Below, piece by piece: positions 10,000 to 19,532 of a stretch of 64,000 nt of DNA. The notes below the pieces were generated by a model. That model had not been told where the DNA came from and did not search any database. It worked only from the letters and a program-made list of their open reading frames with translations. The stretch comes from Helicobacter pylori. Its GTDB lineage: Bacteria; Campylobacterota; Campylobacteria; Campylobacterales; Helicobacteraceae. The stretch covers positions 62,001 to 126,000 of the forward strand of contig NZ_CP051500.1 of assembly GCF_016755635.1 (NCBI RefSeq), in the 5' to 3' direction. Within the stretch, counting starts at the first letter, position 1; each line of letters starts with the position of its first letter. The position numbers and the translations under genes were made by a program.

Positions 10000-11330
10000 A
10001 AATGCCCTTCAAAAAACTCTTTTAATTCTTGCATTTTGGATTCTAAAAGTTTTTCATCTTTAGCTTCTAAGAGGATTCGTAATTTGTTTTCAGTGCCGCT
10101 ATAGCGGATCAAATGGCGGATTTCTAGCCTGTCTAATTCTTTTAAAAGAGCGCTATAACCTTTCAGGCTTTCTAAAGGAAGCTTTTTTTGGATATTCAAA
10201 TTCATTAGGCTTTGAGGGTATAATTCAAAGGGGTTTAGCGCAACAGAGCTTACTTGCTTGCTTTCTAACACTAACGCGCTCACTTGCAAAGCGCACACCA
10301 AGCCATCGCCTGTTTTAGCGTAATCGCTAAAAATGATATGCCCGCTTTGCTCGCCTCCAAAATTGGCTTTATTCAATTGCATGCATTCGCTCACAAACTT
10401 ATCCCCAATCGCACAATGCTTCAATTCTAAATCTTGGGATTTTAAATATTCTTTAAGGGCTAAATTGCTCATGCTTGTAGCGACGACCGCTTGAGAAGAA
10501 AGGGCGTTTTTAGATTTTTGATAAACCCCTAACACCCCTAAAAGCTTGTCCCCATGCACGATATTCCCTAAATTATCCACCACCACTAGCCTATCCGCAT
10601 CGCCATCAAAAGCAAAGCCCAGATCCGCGCGGTATTTTTTCACTTCCTGGCTCAATTGGTTGGGGTGTAAAGCCCCACATTGCTCATTAATGTTACACCC
10701 ATTAGGCTCATCATTAATCACTAACACATCAGCCCCAAGCTCGCTAAAAACGACCGGAGCCACCTTATAAGCCGCGCCATTAGCGGTATCTAGCACGATC
10801 CTTAAACTCTGTAAATTCAAATGTTTGGGGAAAGAGTGCTTTAAATGCACGATATAGCGCCCTATGACATCATCTATCCTTTTAGCGCTACCGACGCTCT
10901 CGCCCACTTTATAACTAGAATGCAGTAATCCTTCATCATGAAAGATTTCTTCAATCGCTTTTTCTTCTTCTTCTTTAAGCTTATAACCATAAGAATTGAA
11001 AAACTTAATACCATTGTCTTCAAAAGGGTTGTGGCTCGCGCTTATCATAATGCCCGCATCGCAGCGCATGTCTTCGGTTAAAAACGCGATCGCAGGGGTA
11101 GGCATAGGCCCTATTTGAATGACATTATAGCCTATGGAAGTGAGAGCGCTCACTAAAGCGTTTTCTACCATATAGCCGCTTTTTCTAGTGTCTTTACCGA
11201 TTAGAATTTTATTCGTTTGAGAATGTTTTTTAAAATACAACCCGGCAGCAATGCCTAAACGCATCACAAACATGGGGGTGAGTTTCACCCCTGCTTTACC
11301 CCTCACGCCATCAGTCCCAAAAATTTTCAT
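9993..11330 (-). CDS. glmM: Phosphoglucosamine mutase
   Basis: A 445-residue enzyme that interconverts glucosamine-6- and glucosamine-1-phosphate for peptidoglycan and lipopolysaccharide synthesis; historically called ureC because it lies near urease. The active-site phosphoserine loop [12 protein letters not shown] is near residue 100, the magnesium loop FDGDADR near 240 and the phosphate-binding [10 protein letters not shown] near 410. It is first in the glmM-lspA-tRNA-Val direction and diverges from rpsT. Confidence 0.98.
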   Translation of the reverse strand: MKIFGTDGVRGKAGVKLTPMFVMRLGIAAGLYFKKHSQTNKILIGKDTRKSGYMVENALVSALTSIGYNVIQIGPMPTPAIAFLTEDMRCDAGIMISASHNPFEDNGIKFFNSYGYKLKEEEEKAIEEIFHDEGLLHSSYKVGESVGSAKRIDDVIGRYIVHLKHSFPKHLNLQSLRIVLDTANGAAYKVAPVVFSELGADVLVINDEPNGCNINEQCGALHPNQLSQEVKKYRADLGFAFDGDADRLVVVDNLGNIVHGDKLLGVLGVYQKSKNALSSQAVVATSMSNLALKEYLKSQDLELKHCAIGDKFVSECMQLNKANFGGEQSGHIIFSDYAKTGDGLVCALQVSALVLESKQVSSVALNPFELYPQSLMNLNIQKKLPLESLKGYSALLKELDRLEIRHLIRYSGTENKLRILLEAKDEKLLESKMQELKEFFEGHLC

Positions 11331-11373
11331 CGTTATAAAATACCTTTTAAACTATTTTTAATCAATTTTTAGA

Positions 11374-11379
11374 TAGAAT
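11374..11379 (+). promoter_or_regulatory. Candidate rpsT promoter -10 (TAGAAT)
   Basis: TAGAAT lies 46 bases before the rpsT ATG in the 94-base gap between divergent glmM and rpsT. No clear -35. Confidence 0.45.
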
Positions 11380-11424
11380 TATGCCAAATTTTATTTTACA
11401 TTACAAAGGGATTAAAACAAGGCT

Positions 11425-11694
11425 ATGGCAAATCATAAGTCCGCAGAAAAGCGAATCAGACAGACCATTAAAAGAACTGAACGCAACAGGTTCTATAAAA
11501 CTAAAGTTAAAAATATCATTAAAGCCGTGCGTGAAGCGGTCGCTGTCAATGATGTAGCAAAAGCTCAAGAGCGTTTGAAAATCGCTAATAAAGAGTTGCA
11601 TAAATTTGTTAGCAAAGGGATTTTAAAGAAAAACACCGCTTCTAGGAAAGTCTCAAGGCTTAACGCTTCAGTGAAAAAAATCGCTCTCGCTTAG
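11425..11694 (+). CDS. rpsT: 30S ribosomal protein S20
   Basis: An 89-residue, very basic helical protein (starts [13 protein letters not shown]) that binds 16S rRNA in the small subunit. Length and sequence fit the bS20 family. It precedes prfA in the same direction with a 111-base gap. Confidence 0.98.
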   Translation: MANHKSAEKRIRQTIKRTERNRFYKTKVKNIIKAVREAVAVNDVAKAQERLKIANKELHKFVSKGILKKNTASRKVSRLNASVKKIALA

Positions 11695-11805
11695 TTTTAA
11701 GGCGTTTTTTAACTTCTTTAAGCTCAGTAACGGGTTTTTATTATTGGGCTTCTTTTTGAGTTTTGCGTTTTTTAGATTGTTGCATCTTTTTATAGGTAGT
11801 TTTGC

Positions 11806-12864
11806 ATGTCTATTCTAGCCGAAAAGCTTTCTTCCATTCTCAAACGATACGACGAACTCACAGCATTGCTTTCTAGCGCTGAAGTGATTAGCGATATTAA
11901 AAAACTCACCGAATTGAGCAAAGAGCAAAGCTCCATTGAAGAAATCTCTATAGCGAGTAAAGAGTATTTGAGCGTTTTAGAGAATATCAAAGAAAATAAG
12001 GAGCTTTTAGAAGACAAGGAATTGAGCGAACTGGCTAAAGAAGAGTTAAAAATTTTAGAAATCCAAAAAAGCGAGCTAGAAACTGCCATTAAGCAACTCC
12101 TTATTCCTAAAGATCCTAATGACGATAAAAACATTTATTTAGAGTTAAGAGCTGGCACAGGGGGCGATGAAGCGGGCATTTTTGTAGGGGATTTGTTTAA
12201 AGCGTATTGCCGTTATGCGGATTTGAAAAAGTGGAAAGTAGAGGTAGTGAGCTCTAGCGAAAACAGCGTAGGGGGCTATAAAGAAATTATCGCTTTGATT
12301 AAGGGTAAGGGCGTGTATTCAAGGCTCAAATTTGAAGCAGGCACGCATCGAGTCCAAAGAGTCCCCGAGACAGAATCTCAAGGGCGCATCCACACTTCCG
12401 CTATCACAGTAGCGATCATGCCTGAAGTAGATGATGTGGAAGTTTCTATCAACCCTAGCGATTTAAAGATTGAAGTGTTTCGCGCTGGCGGGCATGGGGG
12501 GCAATGCGTCAACACCACAGACTCTGCGGTGCGCATCACGCACCTCCCCACCAATATCAGCGTGAGCATGCAAGATGAAAAATCCCAACATAAAAACAAG
12601 GATAAAGCCCTAAAAATCCTAAAAGCGCGCCTTTATGAAAAACAAATTGAAGAGCAACAGCTCGCTAACGCTAAAGACCGAAAGGAGCAAGTGGGTAGTG
12701 GGGATAGGAGTGAAAGGATCCGCACCTATAATTACCCGCAAAACCGCTTGAGCGAGCATAGAATCAATTTAACTCTGTATAGTTTAGAAGAAATCATGCT
12801 TTCAGGGAATTTAGATGAAGTGATCAACCCTTTAATCGCCCACGCCCAAAGCCAGTTTGAATAA
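11806..12864 (+). CDS. prfA: Peptide chain release factor 1
   Basis: A 352-residue class I release factor that reads UAA and UAG. The peptidyl-transferase GGQ motif is visible in [10 protein letters not shown] near residue 229, and the anticodon-like PxT tripeptide lies in VPETESQGR near 190. Normal length. ATG start with a weak AGG ribosome-binding site upstream. Confidence 0.98.
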   Translation: MSILAEKLSSILKRYDELTALLSSAEVISDIKKLTELSKEQSSIEEISIASKEYLSVLENIKENKELLEDKELSELAKEELKILEIQKSELETAIKQLLIPKDPNDDKNIYLELRAGTGGDEAGIFVGDLFKAYCRYADLKKWKVEVVSSSENSVGGYKEIIALIKGKGVYSRLKFEAGTHRVQRVPETESQGRIHTSAITVAIMPEVDDVEVSINPSDLKIEVFRAGGHGGQCVNTTDSAVRITHLPTNISVSMQDEKSQHKNKDKALKILKARLYEKQIEEQQLANAKDRKEQVGSGDRSERIRTYNYPQNRLSEHRINLTLYSLEEIMLSGNLDEVINPLIAHAQSQFE

Positions 12865-13137
12865 GACCATTACTAAAATGATAAAACAAAGCGATAAAAC
12901 ACCCAAGCCTTTTTTAATTGATATTATTATAGCCTTATCACGATAGCCACCCGCTACGACCAAAAACCCTAAAAGCTCTAAATTTTCGCCCCACACAAAA
13001 ACAGCGCAAGAGCTTCAATAAAATATAGTTAAATATAATTTTAAATTCTTTATATATATTTTTATATATAAATACATTTTTAAAAAATAAAACGATTTAT
13101 TTAACCTATTCTTAACGAAAAATTCACTTTTTTGTGA

Positions 13138-13143
13138 TATAAC
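13138..13143 (+). promoter_or_regulatory. Candidate -10 (TATAAC) for the outer-membrane gene pair
   Basis: TATAAC in the context GTGATATAACTCC lies about 153 bases before the first ATG, which would leave a long leader. ACTATAAG at 13154-13161 is an alternative. Confidence 0.35.
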
Positions 13144-13259
13144 TCCAAAGCTTACTATAAGAGCGGATTGTATTCTGTGGAAGCGAATGTATGAGGACAA
13201 CTCTCAAATTTTGATAGCTCCCTATATTTTTGCGCCATAGCATGAATGCAATAAAAAAA

Positions 13260-13276
13260 GAAATCCTTAGGATTTC
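13260..13276 (+). promoter_or_regulatory. Perfect leader hairpin just before the ribosome-binding site
   Basis: GAAATCC-TTA-GGATTTC is a perfect 7-bp stem with a 3-base loop, ending eight bases before the AAGGAG ribosome-binding site of the gene at 13296. It could protect the 5' end or tune translation. Structure only. Confidence 0.45.
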
Positions 13277-13295
13277 TCACATTAAGGAGTTTTAA

Positions 13296-13553
13296 ATGAA
13301 AAAAGTTTTTTTAGGTATGGCATTAGCCTTTAGTGTGTCTATGGCAGAAAAAAGCGGTGCGTTTTTAGGAGGGGGGTTTCAATATTCTAATTTAGAAAAC
13401 CAAAATACCACCCGCACCCCAGGCGCTAACAATAACACCCCGATAGACACTTCAATGTTTGGCAGCAATCAAGTAGCTCCAGCCCAAGAAACGCAAAGCG
13501 CTTCTAAACCGGACACTAAAGTCAATCCAAGCGCAAGCTGGATGAAAAAATAA
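13296..13553 (+). CDS. Short secreted protein resembling an outer-membrane protein N-terminus
   Basis: An 85-residue protein with a clear signal peptide (MKKVFLGMALAFSVSMA, cleavage before EKSGA). The mature part opens with GAFLGGGFQYS, a first-beta-strand pattern seen at the start of many H. pylori outer-membrane proteins, then becomes Asn/Thr/Gln/Ser-rich and stops. It has a good AAGGAG ribosome-binding site. It ends 10 bases before the next gene, which has its own signal peptide, so the two are separate reading frames in one operon, not an obvious frameshift. It may be a remnant or a small periplasmic partner. Confidence 0.7.
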   Translation: MKKVFLGMALAFSVSMAEKSGAFLGGGFQYSNLENQNTTRTPGANNNTPIDTSMFGSNQVAPAQETQSASKPDTKVNPSASWMKK

Positions 13554-13563
13554 GAAAGAAGTT

Positions 13564-14955
13564 ATGAAAAAGTCATTCAAAAAATTAGGCTTTGTCTCTT
13601 TGGCGGCTAGTGGCGTGCTTTTAGGGAGCATGAATGCTACCAATTTAGAAACCTACGCAGCATTGCAAAAATCATCGCATGTTTTTGGTAATTATGCTAA
13701 AAAGGATAAGGATAGTAAATTAACAAGCGATTCACCAACGCAACAACAAGCCCAAACTCAAGCCCAAAACACCGCTTCAAGAGGCACACCAGCTCCAGAA
13801 ACCCCACCAGCTAAAAAAGATGAAACAAGTGGCACACCAAGCACTAGTGGGAGTTCTGTGGCAAGCCAGCTAACCAAAGACACCACTATGGTTAATAATC
13901 TTAAGAGCGTGAGCGTGAGTGGCATGAACACCACTTTAAGTGGGGTAGAAACCATGTCTAAACAAACCGCAACGATCAGCAATCTTTTGAGCGGTAATCC
14001 TAATTTAGGCAGTGTGATTCCTAACGCTCAAGGGCTAAACAGCGCGTTTAGCGCATTAGAAAGCGCTCAAAACACTTTAAAAGGCTATTTGGATTCTTCT
14101 AGTGCGACGATCGGGCAATTGACGAACGGCTCTAATGCGGTTGTGGGCGCGTTAGATAAAGCTATCAATCAAGTGGATATGGCTCTAGCCGATCTTGCTA
14201 TGTCTGATACGCAAAAAACGCAAGCCGTTGCGCTTGCAGCTGTTAGTGATAGCGCAACGACAACGACAGATGCCATCAATTTCTTAAACGCGCTAAAAAG
14301 CAATCTAACGGCTCAAAAAGACGCTTTCATGAGCGTGCATAAAAACATCCAAACCGCTGTCGCTCAAGCCCAAGCAACCTACACGCCAAGCGTGATCAAC
14401 ACCAATAATTACGGGCAAATGTATGGGGTAGATGCGATGGCAGGGTATAAGTGGTTCTTTGGCAAAACCAAACGCTTTGGCTTTAGATCTTATGGATACT
14501 ACAGCTATAACCATGCGAATTTAAGCTTTGTGGGGAGCCAGCTTGGAATCATGGAGGGCGCGTCTCAAGTGAATAACTTCACTTATGGCGTGGGCTTTGA
14601 TGCGCTCTATAACTTCTATGAAAGTAAAGAGGGCTATAACACAGCAGGGTTGTTCTTAGGCTTTGGGTTAGGAGGGGATTCGTTTATCGTTCAAGGAGAG
14701 AGCTACTTAAAATCTCAAATGCGAATTTGCAATGACACCGCAGGCTGTTCAGCGAGCATGAACACGAGCTATTTCCAAATGCCTGTTGAATTTGGTTTTA
14801 GGAGCAATTTCTCTAAACACAGCGGGATTGAAGTGGGCCTTAAATTGCCTTTATTCACCAACCAATTCTATAAAGAAAGGGGCGTAGATGGATCAGTAGA
14901 TGTGTTCTATAAAAGGAACTTCTCTATCTATTTTAACTACATGATCAACTTCTAA
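13564..14955 (+). CDS. horA: Outer-membrane protein of the Hor family
   Basis: A 463-residue outer-membrane protein. Signal peptide at residues 1-25 (MKKSFKKLGFVSLAASGVLLG, then SMNA). Residues about 50-110 are Gln/Thr/Pro/Ser-rich, 110-260 helical and Ala/Ser/Asn-rich, and the C-terminal 190 residues are an alternating beta-barrel domain (NNYGQMYGVDAMAGYKWFFG onward) ending in the typical NFSIYFNYMINF with terminal Phe. Two Cys near 390 may form a disulfide. Probably a surface-exposed porin-like or adhesive protein; ligand unknown. The name follows the H. pylori locus. A T-rich terminator follows. Confidence 0.85.
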   Translation: MKKSFKKLGFVSLAASGVLLGSMNATNLETYAALQKSSHVFGNYAKKDKDSKLTSDSPTQQQAQTQAQNTASRGTPAPETPPAKKDETSGTPSTSGSSVASQLTKDTTMVNNLKSVSVSGMNTTLSGVETMSKQTATISNLLSGNPNLGSVIPNAQGLNSAFSALESAQNTLKGYLDSSSATIGQLTNGSNAVVGALDKAINQVDMALADLAMSDTQKTQAVALAAVSDSATTTTDAINFLNALKSNLTAQKDAFMSVHKNIQTAVAQAQATYTPSVINTNNYGQMYGVDAMAGYKWFFGKTKRFGFRSYGYYSYNHANLSFVGSQLGIMEGASQVNNFTYGVGFDALYNFYESKEGYNTAGLFLGFGLGGDSFIVQGESYLKSQMRICNDTAGCSASMNTSYFQMPVEFGFRSNFSKHSGIEVGLKLPLFTNQFYKERGVDGSVDVFYKRNFSIYFNYMINF

Positions 14956-14970
14956 GCCTTTCTCTTCTTT

Positions 14971-15017
14971 CCAATAGAGGGTTTTCTCTCTGTTGGTTTC
15001 TTTTTTCTTTTTTTGTG
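14971..15017 (+). terminator. Rho-independent terminator behind horA
   Basis: CCAATAGAG pairs with CTCTGTTGG (nine base pairs, one wobble, eight-base loop) and is followed by a T-rich run to 15017. Confidence 0.7.
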
Positions 15018-15173
15018 ATGTTTATTTTGTTGTGTTGGGGGGCTAGGTTTTTGTTTAGAGAGAGGGTTTTTTAAAAACTAAAGAAGCGCTTAAAACAGAA
15101 CCTTTTGTTTTTTAGGTTTTATTTTTTACTTTGGCTTGTTTTTTAAAAGTCATTTTGATTTCTAAAAATAGTC

Positions 15174-15179
15174 TATAAT
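15174..15179 (+). promoter_or_regulatory. Promoter -10 (TATAAT) of the repeat protein gene
   Basis: A consensus TATAAT lies 31 bases before the ATG at 15210, preceded by a T-rich stretch. No recognisable -35. Confidence 0.7.
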
Positions 15180-15209
15180 GCTCGCAAGAGATATTTTTTA
15201 AGGTTATAA

Positions 15210-16991
15210 ATGAAAGCTATAAAAATACTTTTTATGATGACACTCAGTTTAAACGCTATTAGCGTGAATAGGGCGTTGTTTGACTTAAAAGATTCGCAAT
15301 TAAAAGGGGAATTAACGCCAAAAATAGTGAATTTTGGGGGTTATAAAAGCAGCACTGAAGAGTGGGGAGCTAGCGCTTTAAACTATATCAATGCGGCTAA
15401 TGGCGATGCGAAAAAATTCAGCGCGTTAGTGGAAAAAATGCGTTTTAACTCCGGTATATTGGGGAATTTTAGAGCGCATGCGCGTTTGAGGCAAGCCCTA
15501 AAATTGCAAAAGAATTTGAAATATTGCCTTAAAATCATCGCTAGGGATTCTTTTTATAGTTACCGCACCGGTATTTATATCCCCTTAGGCATTTCTTTAA
15601 AAGATCAAAAAACGGCTCAAAAAATGCTCGCTGATTTGAGCGTGGTAGGGGCGTATCTTAAAAAACAACAAGAGAATGAAAAGGCTCAAAGCCCTTATTA
15701 TAGGAGCAACAACTATTACAACTCTTACTATAGCCCTTATTATGGTATGTATGGCATGTATGGAATGGGTATGTATGGCATGTATGGTATGGGCATGTAT
15801 GATTTTTATGACTTTTATGATGGCATGTATGGTTTCTACCCTAACATGTTTTTCATGATGCAAGTTCAAGATTACTTGATGTTAGAAAATTACATGTATG
15901 CGCTCGATCAAGAAGAGATTTTAGATCATGACGCTTCCATTAACCAACTTGATACGCCTACTGATGATGACAGAGACGATAAAGACGATAAATCTTCGCA
16001 ACCAGCAAATCTTATGAGCTTTTATCGTGATCCCAAATTCAGCAAAGGCATTCAAACCAACCGCTTGAATAGCGCTTTAGTCAATTTAGACAACAGCCGC
16101 ATGCTCAAAGACAATTCGCTTTTCCACACTAAAGCCATGCCCACTAAAAGCGTGGATGCGATAACTTCTCAAGCCAAAGAGCTTAACCATTTAGTGGGGC
16201 AAATCAAAGAAATGAAGCAAGACGGGGCGAGTCCTAGTAAGATTGATTCAGTTGTCAATAAAGCTATGGAAGTGAGGGATAAATTAGACAATAATTTAAA
16301 CCAGCTAGACAATGACTTAAAAGATCAAAAAGGGCTTTCAAGCGAGCAACAAGCTCAAGTGGATAAAGCCCTAGACAGCGTGCAACAATTAAGCCATAGC
16401 AGCGATGTGGTGGGGAATTATTTAGACGGGAGTTTGAAAATTGATGGCGATGATAGAGATGATTTGAATGATGCGATGAATAACCCCATGCAACAACCTG
16501 TGCAACAAACGCCCATCAATAACATGGGCAACACCCATGCAAATGATAGCAAAAATCAAGGGGGTAACGCGCTCATAAACCCTAACACTAACACCGATGA
16601 CACTCACACCGACGATACTCACACCGACACTAACGCCACAAACGATACCAGCACCACTGACACCCCCACTGATGATAAAGATGCTGGCGGCATGAACAAT
16701 ACCGGCGATATGAATAATACCGATACCGGCAACACGGACACCGGCAATACTGATACTGGTAACACGGATACCGGTAACACTGATGATGCGAGTAACATGA
16801 ACAACGGCAACGATGATATGGGTAACGCTAATGACGACATGAGCAACGGCAACGACATGGGCGATGACATGAATAATGCGAACGACATGAACGATGACAT
16901 GGGTAATGGCAACGATGACATGGGCGATATGGGGGACATGAACGACGACATGGGTGGCGATATGGGGGATATGGGCGATATGGGGAATTGA
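15210..16991 (+). CDS. Secreted Met/Tyr- and Asp/Asn-rich repeat protein
   Basis: A 593-residue protein with an N-terminal signal-like segment (about 1-21). Residues 25-150 look folded. Residues 163-212 are a Tyr/Met/Gly run (MYGMYGMGMYGMYGMGMY). Residues about 235-265 are acidic (DDDRDDKDDK). Residues 310-450 are helical and likely coiled coil. The last ~140 residues are low-complexity Asp/Asn/Thr/Gly/Met, including four DTGNT units and many DDMG/NDM motifs. The acidic-methionine content suggests possible metal or calcium binding or a surface-exposed flexible tail; this is inference. I know it only as a conserved H. pylori hypothetical protein. No catalytic motif. Confidence 0.8.
   Translation: MKAIKILFMMTLSLNAISVNRALFDLKDSQLKGELTPKIVNFGGYKSSTEEWGASALNYINAANGDAKKFSALVEKMRFNSGILGNFRAHARLRQALKLQKNLKYCLKIIARDSFYSYRTGIYIPLGISLKDQKTAQKMLADLSVVGAYLKKQQENEKAQSPYYRSNNYYNSYYSPYYGMYGMYGMGMYGMYGMGMYDFYDFYDGMYGFYPNMFFMMQVQDYLMLENYMYALDQEEILDHDASINQLDTPTDDDRDDKDDKSSQPANLMSFYRDPKFSKGIQTNRLNSALVNLDNSRMLKDNSLFHTKAMPTKSVDAITSQAKELNHLVGQIKEMKQDGASPSKIDSVVNKAMEVRDKLDNNLNQLDNDLKDQKGLSSEQQAQVDKALDSVQQLSHSSDVVGNYLDGSLKIDGDDRDDLNDAMNNPMQQPVQQTPINNMGNTHANDSKNQGGNALINPNTNTDDTHTDDTHTDTNATNDTSTTDTPTDDKDAGGMNNTGDMNNTDTGNTDTGNTDTGNTDTGNTDDASNMNNGNDDMGNANDDMSNGNDMGDDMNNANDMNDDMGNGNDDMGDMGDMNDDMGGDMGDMGDMGN
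16722..16781 (+). repeat. Four 15-bp repeats coding DTGNT
   Basis: Four consecutive 15-base units each translate to Asp-Thr-Gly-Asn-Thr and differ only at synonymous positions. Gain or loss of units would keep the reading frame, so length variation between strains is likely. Confidence 0.9.
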
Positions 16992-17040
16992 GATTAACCC
17001 CAATATCAAAGAGTGATAGCCAAAACTTAATATTTTTATT

Positions 17041-17130
17041 TATAATTCTTTTAAGGGGGATAGGGGGATATTTTGGCGATGAATACCCCTTTAACCCCCC
17101 AACTAACTCCCCTAATAACGCTTTTTAAAA
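17041..17130 (+). repeat. Partial copy of dispersed G-run/C-run repeat (family R2)
   Basis: AAGGGGGATAGGGGGATATTTT followed within 30 bases by three C-rich blocks resembles the copies at 20472 and 52412 but lacks their terminal hairpin. It sits in the 375-base gap between two convergent genes and is followed directly by a copy of repeat family R1. Confidence 0.55.
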
Positions 17131-17159
17131 TCCAATCAAAGCTTTTTATCATCAAACTA

Positions 17160-17310
17160 GCACAAAAAAACTCCGTTCTTTAGGGTGCAAGATGTAAGCG
17201 CTTAGGCTATATTCAAGCTAACAAAATACCTCTAGTCTTTTTAGGGTAAGAAATGCCCATGCAGACTTTAAAGAGTCTTTTGTATTAGCGTTCGTTAGGG
17301 TGCTTTAGTT
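17160..17310 (+). repeat. Dispersed intergenic repeat R1, copy A
   Basis: About 150 bases match, as the reverse complement, the stretch at 32505-32660. Shared blocks include ACTCCGTTCTTTAGGG, GGCTATATTCAA, AGTCTTTTTAGGGT, CCATGCAGACTTTAAAGAG and TTAGCGTTC; overall identity is roughly three quarters by eye. Both copies lie between convergent genes and are followed by a C4-A/G4 hairpin. No open reading frame. It may be a structured RNA or a decayed mobile element. Confidence 0.85.
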
Positions 17311-17366
17311 AAAAAAACCCCTTGCTTTAGAAAAAGGGGGCGGTTTCACATTTTAGACGCTCAAAA

Positions 17367-19388
17367 TTAAAATTTCTTCTTGCTCACATCTTCTAAAATA
17401 TCTTGGGAAATCCCATCAATTTTAGTGCTGACTTGTAAAGAATAATTAGCGATAGTCAAATTATCCTGCACATCTTGTTGCAAAGCGTTAATGGAGTTGT
17501 GGATGTTTTCTACGCCCTTATTTTGCATTTTGATAGACTCGGCGTTATCGGCAATGCTTTGAACTAAAATATTGATATTGGCTTCAATCTCGCTGAGCGA
17601 TTTTTGCGTCCTTTCAGCGAGCTTCCTAACTTCATCAGCCACCACCGCAAAGCCTCTGCCATGCTCACCAGCCCGTGCGGCTTCAATAGCAGCATTCAGG
17701 GCTAATAGATTCGTTTGATCAGCGATATCTCTAATCATATCCACCACGCTTTTAATGTCTTCGCCTTGAGAGATCATCTCTTGGCTTTTAGAATCAATCG
17801 TTGTAATGATATTAGTGATTTCTTCTAAGGATTGGGTGGTGTTTTTCAAGCTTCTTTCTTGTTTATGAGCGGTTTTGGTTAAGTTATCCACGCAAGTTTT
17901 TAAATCTTTGGATTCATGATTGAGCGCGTTCGCAAATCCTAAAGAAGCTTTAAGCATGCTAGAAATTTCTTGCCCTAAAGTGTTGAGCGCTTTTTCCATG
18001 TTGGCTTTGGGGTTTTGGATGTGGTGGGTGAAATCCAGGTTTTTATAATGCTCTAGGGCGTTGTTTAGGGCTTCAATATTGGCACCAATTTGGTTGCGAA
18101 AATACTGGATAATGCTATTGATCGTGTTTCTTAAAGCTTGCAAGTCTTTGTTTTTAGGCACGCATGCGATTTCTTGGGTGAAATCCCCACTTTCCACAAA
18201 ATTAGCCACTTCAATGCTGTTTTGAATGGCGTTATTATCAGCTTGAATGTTTTCTTGGGTTTTAAGGATGTTTTCATTGATGGAAGCTTGCATTTGCCCG
18301 ATTTCATCATAAGCGCTTGGGGGCGTTAGGCTTATGGCATGGTTATTTTTGGGGTTATTGAGCAAGTTGAAAAAATCATTTAGGGTGTTATTGACCCTAC
18401 TGATGCGTTTGGTTATGAGATTGGAAACGATGATAAAGACTAAAAAGGCTAACACCAGCACGCCTAAAATCAAAGTGGTGATAATAATGAATTTGGTGTT
18501 TGTCGCTTCTTTAAAGACTAAAGATTTATTGACATATTTCCCAATTGCCCAACGCCACTGATTGCTGTTATCCCCTTTTTCTTCAAAAAAATCAAAGGGC
18601 TGTATGGCTAAAAAGGTTTCTGTATTCCCGCTCAATGAATGGTAGCTCAAAGTGCCCGCTTCGTTTTGATTGTAATACTCCACAGCTTTAGCGACTCTTT
18701 TATCCGGATTGATAGCGCTTAAAATCTTATCTTGGATCTCACGATTAGGGTTGATTAAAATTCTGCCATCTTTCCCCATTAAAAAGGTGTTGCTCTTTTT
18801 CTTGCCTACCACATCTGTATAAAAAGCGTCAATGTTTAAAAAGAGATTCAGTGCGCCTATAGTCTTTTGATTCTTACCCATTAGGGGGAGGGTAATATCC
18901 ATGCCATAGATTTTATCGCCATTAACCTCTTTATAATAGGGATCTGAATGGGTTATACTTTTGAGCGAATGGATTTGATTGATCATGTTTTCATTGAGCG
19001 TGGTATTAGGGTAGGCGATTTTTGAATCCATGCTCATTGCAGTGATAATTCGTTCATTATTATTCGTATAAATCGCACTAACCAATAACACATGAGGGTT
19101 TGCTAACAAAAACTCAGAGAGCATGCGCTTTTTTAGGGTGTCGTTGATAGTGCTATTTTCATCGCTTAAAAATTTTTCAAGGGTGTTAGCGCCAATGAAA
19201 ATGCGTTTCATGATGCTTTGAATTTTGAAACTGACTAACTGAGCCTTTTTTTGCAGCAATTCTGTGGCTTGGCTTTGCAACACGCTTTCAACCTTGTAGC
19301 TGATAATAACGCCCATAACAGCGCTAATGATAATAACGACCGCACACACCATCATGACGATTTTAGAACCAATTCTTGTAGATTTCAT
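17367..19388 (-). CDS. tlpC: Methyl-accepting chemotaxis receptor TlpC
   Basis: A 673-residue chemoreceptor. Transmembrane helix near residues 6-32, periplasmic double-Cache (dCache) sensor about 35-300, second helix about 300-326, HAMP region, then the cytoplasmic signalling hairpin with the conserved tip ([20 protein letters not shown]). It ends [10 protein letters not shown], closely like TlpA. TlpC has been reported as a lactate sensor in H. pylori. The start at 19388 has AAAGGG directly upstream; the frame is open 16 codons further but without such a site. A 114-base stretch (17553-17666) is identical in sequence to tlpA. Confidence 0.95.
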   Translation of the reverse strand: MKSTRIGSKIVMMVCAVVIIISAVMGVIISYKVESVLQSQATELLQKKAQLVSFKIQSIMKRIFIGANTLEKFLSDENSTINDTLKKRMLSEFLLANPHVLLVSAIYTNNNERIITAMSMDSKIAYPNTTLNENMINQIHSLKSITHSDPYYKEVNGDKIYGMDITLPLMGKNQKTIGALNLFLNIDAFYTDVVGKKKSNTFLMGKDGRILINPNREIQDKILSAINPDKRVAKAVEYYNQNEAGTLSYHSLSGNTETFLAIQPFDFFEEKGDNSNQWRWAIGKYVNKSLVFKEATNTKFIIITTLILGVLVLAFLVFIIVSNLITKRISRVNNTLNDFFNLLNNPKNNHAISLTPPSAYDEIGQMQASINENILKTQENIQADNNAIQNSIEVANFVESGDFTQEIACVPKNKDLQALRNTINSIIQYFRNQIGANIEALNNALEHYKNLDFTHHIQNPKANMEKALNTLGQEISSMLKASLGFANALNHESKDLKTCVDNLTKTAHKQERSLKNTTQSLEEITNIITTIDSKSQEMISQGEDIKSVVDMIRDIADQTNLLALNAAIEAARAGEHGRGFAVVADEVRKLAERTQKSLSEIEANINILVQSIADNAESIKMQNKGVENIHNSINALQQDVQDNLTIANYSLQVSTKIDGISQDILEDVSKKKF

Positions 19389-19532
19389 TCCCTTTGCCCT
19401 TTTAAAACGAATTGATAGAGAACGATTATTATACATTATTTTGAAATTTTAATAAAATAAGAGAGGACAAAAAAGCAGAAAATAAAAGAGAGCCAAAACC
19501 CTCCAAAGCTCCCCCAAAGGAGAGATAAAAAA

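Larger units (their letters stand above)
12865..13295 (+). other. 431-base gap between prfA and the outer-membrane gene pair
   Basis: A strongly AT-rich stretch at 13018-13130 is followed by the promoter and long leader of the downstream gene. On the minus strand an open frame of 54 codons (12832-12996, GTG start) has a hydrophobic C-terminal half but overlaps the prfA end in antisense. I see no clear gene. Confidence 0.5.

Noticed and set aside
16422..17009. Minus-strand 195-codon frame rich in Ile/Val/His
   Set aside because: It is the antisense shadow of the Asp/Asn/Met-rich repeats of the gene at 15210; no ribosome-binding site.
17160..17310. Insertion sequence remnant as explanation for R1
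   Set aside because: No transposase frame, terminal inverted repeats or target duplication can be seen in either copy, so the mobile-element call is not supported.
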